Source: Candidatus Poseidoniaceae archaeon (lineage in GTDB: Archaea; Thermoplasmatota; Poseidoniia; Poseidoniales; Poseidoniaceae). From it: a stretch of DNA of 64,000 bases. The notes below the pieces were generated by a model. That model was given only the letters and a program-made list of their open reading frames with translations. It did no database searches and had not been told where the DNA came from. Positions 60,903 through 64,000 of the stretch are shown one piece after another. The stretch's first letter is position 1, and the number at the start of each line of letters is the position of its first letter. A program made the position numbers and the translations under genes. Location of the stretch: NCBI GenBank assembly GCA_938075675.1, contig CALJHE010000006.1, positions 151,081 to 215,080 on the forward strand, read 5' to 3'.

Positions 60903-63900
60903 ATGAGAAAGACGATTGTGTATTTGATGATGGCCCTGCTTTTAGCCGCCAGCCTTCCGCTTAATTCGAGCGCAGGGCCGATGGATGACATCCCGACAAA
61001 TGCCGCAGGAACGGGCGAACATGACTCTTTGGTTGCAGCACTTGCACATGCGGGTCTTGTCGCCACGCTCCAAGGTACTGGACCGTTCACGGTCTTCGCA
61101 CCTACGGACCAGGCTTTCGCCGCCGCAGGTATCGATTTGGCTGATTTTGATACACCCGAAGAAAACGCTACTTTGTCGGACATCTTGCTGCACCACGTCT
61201 ATTCCGGCGAAGTTCTAGCAAGTGCGGTCACCGATGGCATGATGGCGACAATGGTCAACGGCGATAAAGTGAAGTTCGGTGTTAACGGAGGCACAGTAAC
61301 CGTTGGCGCAGCCACTGTCACAACCGCTGATGTCATGTCTTCGAATGGAATTATTCACGTCATAGACACTGTTTTGTTGCCACCTGTCGATATACCGGCA
61401 ACCGCTCAAAGCACGACCATTCACGACTCATTGGTCGCTGCCGTCATTCAGGCTGATCTCCTTACTACTCTCCAAGGTCCAGGACCGTTCACCGTCTTTG
61501 CACCAACAGACCAAGCGTTTGTGGATGCAGGTATTGATTTGGCAGCGCTCGACACACCAGAGGGCAAAGCAACACTTTCCGACATTCTACTCTATCACGT
61601 CGTCTCGTCTGAAGTTGCTGCCTCTGCAGTAACCGATTGTATGGAAGCAGAAGCTGCGAATGGGCAGACACTCGCCTTCACTGTAGGAGACAGCGTCATG
61701 GTCAACGACGCCACTGTCACCATGACCGATGTTATCACCAGTAACGGCCTCATTCACGTCATCGATAAGGTTTTGACACCAAGCGAGACACCAAACGACA
61801 TACCACGAACTGCTCAATGCACTGGCATACACGACTCGTTGGTCGCTGGCGTTATCCAAGCAGAATTACTGGAAACTCTCCAAGGACCAGGGCCTTTCAC
61901 TGTATTTGCACCGACTGACCAAGCCTTCGTCGATGCTGGAATTGACTTGGCAGCGCTCGATACGCCAGAAGGTAAGGCAACGCTTGCAGACATTCTCCTC
62001 TACCACGTTGTAGCAGGAGAGGTCCCAGCATCGAACGTTACAGATTGTATGTCTGCAACAGCTGCAAACGGACAACCGCTTTCGTTCACCGTTGGCTCAA
62101 GCGTCATGGTCAACGGCGCTACCGTCATCCAAGCAGATGTCGGTACAAGCAACGGATTCATCCACGTGATTGATCAAGTACTCACTCCAACCGATACACC
62201 GAACGATATTCCACGAACGGCCCAATGCACTGGGATACATGATTCTCTTGTTGCTGGTGTCATTCAAGCAGAACTCCTCGAGACCCTTCAAGGAACTGGA
62301 CCGTTCACACTCTTTGCTCCAACTGACCAAGCTTTCGCAGATGCTGGAATTGACCTTGCATCTCTCGATACCCCAGAAGGCAAGGCAGCACTCACCGACA
62401 TCTTGCTCTACCACGTTATCGCTGGACAAGTTCCATCGTCAGCGGTTACGGAATGTCTCACTGCGAACACCGTCAACGGAAATCCAGTCTCCTTTACCGT
62501 TGGGGACAGCGTCAAGATTAACGATGCAACCGTCACACTCGCTGATGTAAACACCAGCAACGGTGTCATCCACGTCATTGACAAAGTGTTGACTCCAACT
62601 ACAACGCCGAACGATGTGCCGCGCACCGCACAGTGCACCGGTATTCACGACTCGTTGGTTGCGGGTGTCATCCAAGCAGGTCTTCTTGAAACACTTCAAG
62701 GACCAGGACCATTCACTGTCTTTGCACCAACCGACCAAGCATTCACCGATGCAGGAATCGATTTGGCTGCGCTTGACACACCGGATGGTCAAGCAGCATT
62801 GAGCGATATTCTACTCTACCACGTCGTTGCAGGTGAAGTTCCTGCAGCCAATGTGACAGACTGTATGTCCGCAACCGCTGTGAACGGAAACCCTCTCTCG
62901 TTTACCGTTGGATCCTCAGTCATGGTTAACGGAGCAACCGTCACTGCAACGGATGTTGCTACAAGTAACGGTATCATCCACATTATCGATAAGGTACTGT
63001 CTCCAACAGAAACTCCGAACGACATCCCACGTACGGCGCAATGCACGGGTATTCACGATTCACTGGTCGCTGCAGTCATCCAAGCGGATTTACTTGAGAC
63101 ACTGCAAGGTCCAGGCCCATTCACTGTGTTTGCCCCGACCGACCAAGCGTTCACAGATGCAGGCATTGATTTGGCTGCTTTGGATACGCCAGATGGTAAG
63201 GCTGCACTTGCCGACATTCTGCTCTACCACGTTGTATCTGGAGAAGTTCCAGCAGCAAATGTTACCGAATGCATGTCTGCTACCGCAGTCAACGGACAAC
63301 CGCTTTCGTTCACTGTTGGTGACTCCGTCATGGTGAATGGTGCCACAGTCACACTTGCAGATGTCAGCACCAGTAACGGTGTAATCCATGTCATCGACAA
63401 GGTGTTATCACCGACAGACACTCCAGACGACATCCCTCGTACAGCACAATGCACCGGTATTCACGATTCTTTGGTTGCTGCTGTTGTACAGGCTGAGTTA
63501 CTCGCTACACTGCAAGGTCCAGGCCCATTCACTGTGTTTGCCCCGACTGACCAAGCGTTCACAGATGCAGGCATTGATTTGGCTGCTTTGGATACGCCAG
63601 ATGGTAAGGCTGCACTTGCCGATATTCTGCTCTACCACGTTGTAGCTGGGGCAGTCCCTTCTTCGGCAGTAACCGAGTGTATGTCTGCAACAGCAGTTAA
63701 CGGACAACCGCTCTCGTTTACCGTTGGGGATTCCGTCATGGTTAACGGAGCAACCGTCACCTTGGCAGACGTCAACACCAGCAACGGTGTAATCCATGTC
63801 ATCGACAAGGTTCTCTCACCGACCGATACACCGAATGATTTGGCTCGCACAGCACAATGCACAGGCGTTCACAACTCATTGGTTGCAGCAGTGATTCAAG

Positions 63901-64000
63901 CCGAACTCTTGGCAACGCTCCAAGGCGAAGGGCCGTTCACGCTCTTTGCTCCAACCGACCAAGCATTTGCTGATGCCGGTATCGACTTGGCAGCATTGGA
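60903..64000 (+). CDS. Secreted multi-fasciclin (FAS1) repeat protein, 3' truncated by window
   Basis: Open frame of 1032 codons from ATG 60903 to the window edge. The signal peptide is TIVYLMMALLLAASLPLNSS. Eight tandem FAS1 domains (the last one cut) of about 136 residues start near 61017, 61421, 61829, 62237, 62642, 63050, 63458 and 63866. Each has the H1 motif TLQGPGPFTVFAPTDQAF and the H2-like region DILLYHVVAGEVP, then NGVIHVIDKVL. Repeats 2 onward add a conserved Cys pair (AQCTGIHDSLVA, VTDCM) likely forming disulfides. FAS1 proteins mediate adhesion. The C-terminus, probably with an anchor, is outside. Confidence 0.95.
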   Translation, partial: MRKTIVYLMMALLLAASLPLNSSAGPMDDIPTNAAGTGEHDSLVAALAHAGLVATLQGTGPFTVFAPTDQAFAAAGIDLADFDTPEENATLSDILLHHVYSGEVLASAVTDGMMATMVNGDKVKFGVNGGTVTVGAATVTTADVMSSNGIIHVIDTVLLPPVDIPATAQSTTIHDSLVAAVIQADLLTTLQGPGPFTVFAPTDQAFVDAGIDLAALDTPEGKATLSDILLYHVVSSEVAASAVTDCMEAEAANGQTLAFTVGDSVMVNDATVTMTDVITSNGLIHVIDKVLTPSETPNDIPRTAQCTGIHDSLVAGVIQAELLETLQGPGPFTVFAPTDQAFVDAGIDLAALDTPEGKATLADILLYHVVAGEVPASNVTDCMSATAANGQPLSFTVGSSVMVNGATVIQADVGTSNGFIHVIDQVLTPTDTPNDIPRTAQCTGIHDSLVAGVIQAELLETLQGTGPFTLFAPTDQAFADAGIDLASLDTPEGKAALTDILLYHVIAGQVPSSAVTECLTANTVNGNPVSFTVGDSVKINDATVTLADVNTSNGVIHVIDKVLTPTTTPNDVPRTAQCTGIHDSLVAGVIQAGLLETLQGPGPFTVFAPTDQAFTDAGIDLAALDTPDGQAALSDILLYHVVAGEVPAANVTDCMSATAVNGNPLSFTVGSSVMVNGATVTATDVATSNGIIHIIDKVLSPTETPNDIPRTAQCTGIHDSLVAAVIQADLLETLQGPGPFTVFAPTDQAFTDAGIDLAALDTPDGKAALADILLYHVVSGEVPAANVTECMSATAVNGQPLSFTVGDSVMVNGATVTLADVSTSNGVIHVIDKVLSPTDTPDDIPRTAQCTGIHDSLVAAVVQAELLATLQGPGPFTVFAPTDQAFTDAGIDLAALDTPDGKAALADILLYHVVAGAVPSSAVTECMSATAVNGQPLSFTVGDSVMVNGATVTLADVNTSNGVIHVIDKVLSPTDTPNDLARTAQCTGVHNSLVAAVIQAELLATLQGEGPFTLFAPTDQAFADAGIDLAAL
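61421..64000 (+). repeat. 408-bp tandem repeat array encoding FAS1 domains
   Basis: Units 2 to 8 recur every 405-408 bp. Units 6 and 7 are the most alike: 63101-63236 and 63509-63644 differ at only a handful of positions over about 136 nt, pointing to recent duplication or conversion. Confidence 0.85.

Noticed and set aside
61421..64000. Regular 408-bp repeats as a CRISPR or satellite array
   Set aside because: They are tandem FAS1 domains in one open frame.

Overview
The window looks like a chromosome segment of a planktonic euryarchaeon, most likely marine group II (Candidatus Poseidoniales, Thermoplasmatota). This is inferred from gene content, not from a marker tree. Archaeal information-processing genes are present: replication factor C small subunit, TFB, GatD, archaeal-type AspRS, membrane LonB, ribosomal protein L40e, UPF0147, a tRNA m1A58 methyltransferase, an archaeal prepilin peptidase, and a tRNA-Met with a 37/38 intron. 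They sit beside bacterial-type genes (MetK, AI-2E permease, MFS, glutathione peroxidase/transferase) and several giant surface proteins. Many genes have a TATA-like box about 25-28 nt upstream of the start codon, which implies leaderless mRNAs. Others have Shine-Dalgarno motifs.

Layout. 1-5.1 kb: acyl-CoA carboxylase (partial), gatD, tRNA-Met, a membrane protein, rfcS. 5.2-17.3 kb: two adjacent giant secreted, membrane-anchored proteins (3079 and 900 aa) and a possible 49-aa membrane peptide. 17.3-27.4 kb: a catabolic region on the minus strand with an amino-acid permease carrying a C-terminal EF-hand pair, a 2-aminophenol 1,6-dioxygenase-like pair (alpha subunit fused to a RidA/2-aminomuconate deaminase domain), a 2-aminomuconate-semialdehyde-type dehydrogenase, an asparaginase-II-family hydrolase and a luciferase-like flavin monooxygenase; panB and a stand-alone Lon N-terminal domain lie among them. 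27.5-35.1 kb: TPR protein, secreted DNase-I-like enzyme, SDR, alpha/beta hydrolase, GPx, GST, aspS, metK. 35.1-45.8 kb: a 1401-aa SGNH/Ig surface protein, trmI, an 1143-aa secreted CPPC-motif protein, lonB. 45.9-54.9 kb: transporters, UPF0147, prepilin peptidase, L40e, a degenerate metallo-beta-lactamase-fold protein, a propeller protein, TFB, purA, tRNA-Ala. 55-60.8 kb: an AT-richer stretch after tRNA-Ala with looser spacing, hypothetical membrane proteins, a YHYH protein, DUF309, TspO and two kinds of dispersed repeat. 60.9 kb to the end: a fasciclin-repeat protein that runs off the window.

The best candidate for an undescribed system is the 17-27 kb block. It encodes three consecutive steps of aromatic amine ring cleavage (ring opening, aldehyde oxidation, deamination), with an unusual alpha-subunit/deaminase fusion and a permease bearing a calmodulin-like tail. 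Other notable patterns are giant surface proteins that end in short cytoplasmic Trp-rich or zinc-ribbon tails, convergent genes whose stop codons abut directly, and repeat-flanked gene cassettes beside tRNA-Ala.
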